Source: a virus. Taken from it: a stretch of DNA of 23,243 nucleotides. Under the pieces are notes generated by a model that saw only the letters and a list, made by a program, of their open reading frames with translations, ran no database searches and was not told the DNA's origin. Positions within the stretch are counted from its first letter, which is position 1; every line of letters begins with the position of its first letter. Both the position numbers and the translations under genes were made by a program. Below are positions 21,971 through 23,243 of this stretch, in pieces. The stretch is taken from positions 1-23,243 of the IMG/VR virus record IMGVR_UViG_3300018083_000117. One strand, 5' to 3'.

Positions 21971-23243
21971 CTAATGTGATATTACCCACGCGAGTAGTAC
22001 CGTCAGAGCCTTTATAAGATATACGGAAGTTTGTATCGCTAGTAGGTGTTAATGTCCACTCTCCATTATTAGATAACGTCGCTGGCGTAGTCGTACTTGG
22101 AAGGTAGACAACTGTACCGTCATGATTAATAACAAAACGTGGAACCATGGTAGCAGTTGTATTCGGCACCGTACCAAATATCCACTTGAAACCATTAGCA
22201 GTGCTGGTCCAATCCTCTGTGGCCTGTGCAATAATAGCTTGATATGCGTTAAACGCAGGCGTTGTTTCTTGATAACCGCTAACCTGAATAGCACTGATGT
22301 TATTACCCGAGACAACTTTGGTAGGACTTCCTACAGTGCCGTTGTAGCGACGTAGCTGTAGATTTGCAGCAGCAGCATTGCCCTCCAGCCATACGTTGCC
22401 CTGGACGTGTAGGGGAGCTAGAGGTAATCCGCCTACGACGTTCGATGTACGTATACCCACGAAGTCCGTGCTGGCATCCACGAAGAACGCGTGCGTGAAG
22501 TTGTCGCTTTCAACGCGGAAATCGAGGTCATCCCCCGCCTCATTGAACACAACCGAGCCGGTTAGCTTGTTGGCTTGGCCAGCTGCGTTCATGGCGAAGA
22601 AATCGCCGCTAGAAGAATAAAGACTTATGCCGTTGGTCAGCGTGCCGACCGGGGAGGTACCGTTAAATATGTCTAAGTGGTTGGTGCCTTCGGTCGTGCC
22701 GCGGACAGCGGAACCGGCTATTTTGACGTTGCCGGTCTGAAAAAACCTTATCGCCTCAACATCCGTGGCGCCGTCCCACAACTGCACAGCAATCGGCGCG
22801 TTGACCGTCATGCTGCGTAGGTAATGCACTCCGCCCAAGGTAAACTGGAAATCGGTACTCGTTTGAATGGCGCCAACCACGTCCAGCTTCGCGCCAGGGC
22901 TCGCCGTCCCTATCCCTATCCTGTCCGTGCTCGCGTCCAGGAAAAATACGTTAGTATCTGTGTCGCCCTCCATGCGAACGTCGTAGTCGTTGCCAGGCTC
23001 ATTGATGACGAGGCTGGACGCGCCCACGGCAAGCCTAATGCCGCCATTGTAAACCACCCAATTGCCTGCCCCGCCGCCGGACGCCCCCAGCAGACCCGAA
23101 TAACAAATGTTCGTGCCATCATAAAACGCATGCGCGGCATCCTTGCTGGTCAGCGTCGTCGAAACTTCTAGGTAGGTATCCGCGCCAGCGCCGTGCACAT
23201 GCAGCTTCGAGTCCGGGTTCGTCGTCCCAATGCCGACGTTGCC
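21966..23243 (-). CDS. Tail fibre-like protein, 5' end cut by window edge
   Basis: At least 425 aa; the frame stays open to the right edge, so the true start is outside. The GTG at 23198 is internal (GNVGIGTTNPDSKLHV precedes it). Numbering from that GTG, two related blocks occur at 62-98 and 215-251: INEPGNDYDVRMEGDTDTNV / FNEAGDDLDFRVESDNFTHA, each followed by DASTD and GIGT or GIRT. GIGT-S-P-x-x-L-x-V motifs are typical of trimeric phage fibre shafts. No S74 chaperone domain is present; it ends YKGSDGTTRVGNITLA, as some fibres do. The 5' two-thirds are GC-rich (55-65 % in counted lines) compared with the 3' third. Probably the receptor-binding protein; 12 nt separate it from the 101-aa gene. 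Confidence 0.78.
   Translation of the reverse strand, partial: GNVGIGTTNPDSKLHVHGAGADTYLEVSTTLTSKDAAHAFYDGTNICYSGLLGASGGGAGNWVVYNGGIRLAVGASSLVINEPGNDYDVRMEGDTDTNVFFLDASTDRIGIGTASPGAKLDVVGAIQTSTDFQFTLGGVHYLRSMTVNAPIAVQLWDGATDVEAIRFFQTGNVKIAGSAVRGTTEGTNHLDIFNGTSPVGTLTNGISLYSSSGDFFAMNAAGQANKLTGSVVFNEAGDDLDFRVESDNFTHAFFVDASTDFVGIRTSNVVGGLPLAPLHVQGNVWLEGNAAAANLQLRRYNGTVGSPTKVVSGNNISAIQVSGYQETTPAFNAYQAIIAQATEDWTSTANGFKWIFGTVPNTTATMVPRFVINHDGTVVYLPSTTTPATLSNNGEWTLTPTSDTNFRISYKGSDGTTRVGNITLA

Noticed and set aside
1-23243. tRNAs, CRISPR arrays, insertion sequences, integrase, reverse transcriptase (DGR) or attachment sites
   Set aside because: No cloverleaf, repeat-spacer series, transposase, integrase or RT motif was seen; the fibre genes show no template/variable repeat pair.
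21966-23243. S74 intramolecular chaperone at the C-terminus of the right-edge fibre
   Set aside because: The GIGT shaft motifs suggest it, but the C-terminal 130 residues lack the helical S74 domain and its Ser-Lys cleavage pattern.

Overview
The window is part of the late (virion) region of a tailed double-stranded DNA phage, most likely one with a short tail (podovirus type), probably known only from metagenomes. The evidence is gene content and order: terminase large subunit, portal, scaffold and major capsid protein, then a head-tail adaptor, a nozzle-like protein, a GNAT-like protein, internal/ejection proteins (one carrying a lysozyme domain), and tail-tip genes. There is no tape measure, tail tube or sheath gene. 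From the adaptor onward the order parallels T7 (gp11-gp12-gp13-gp14 and so on), and the portal, with its long helical C-terminus, resembles P22-type podovirus portals. The host cannot be read from the sequence; a Gram-negative host is a weak inference. No integrase, repressor, replication gene, separate endolysin, tRNA or CRISPR is present, so this is a partial genome.

Every conventional gene is on the minus strand and is read from right to left, with typical spacings from 14-nt overlaps to short gaps. In transcription order: a tail fibre-like gene cut by the right edge (23243-21966); five small genes (21953-20262), two of them encoding small basic Gly-rich proteins; terminase large subunit (20259-18655); an unknown 259-aa gene; portal (17870-15216); a 44-aa zinc-ribbon protein (15215-15081); a 131-aa conserved phage protein; scaffold; major capsid protein; a likely decoration protein; two DUF115/GT42-like putative glycosyltransferase-fold genes flanking a 261-aa virion-type gene (11787-9235); a small beta-rich protein; adaptor; nozzle; GNAT; three internal virion/ejection genes including the GH24 lysozyme protein; a membrane-active-looking 363-aa protein; and a tail-collar-domain fibre (958-14).

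Two zones differ in composition. The capsid and decoration genes (about 11790-13430) are richer in GC and in CGN arginine codons, as expected for the most highly expressed virion genes. The upstream part of the right-edge tail gene (about 22380-23243) reaches 55-65 % GC in the lines I counted, against 32-45 % in most of the window, which suggests a recently exchanged receptor-binding module.

The least expected items are: the pair of DUF115/GT42-like genes inside the morphogenesis block; a 10-bp GC-rich hairpin with a GGAA tetraloop near the start of the first of them, which hides an internal SD and AUG; a three-way-junction RNA candidate in the adaptor leader; and one tiny plus-strand gene (1021-1095) with a sigma70-like promoter and a strong SD, encoding a 24-residue membrane peptide against the direction of everything else.
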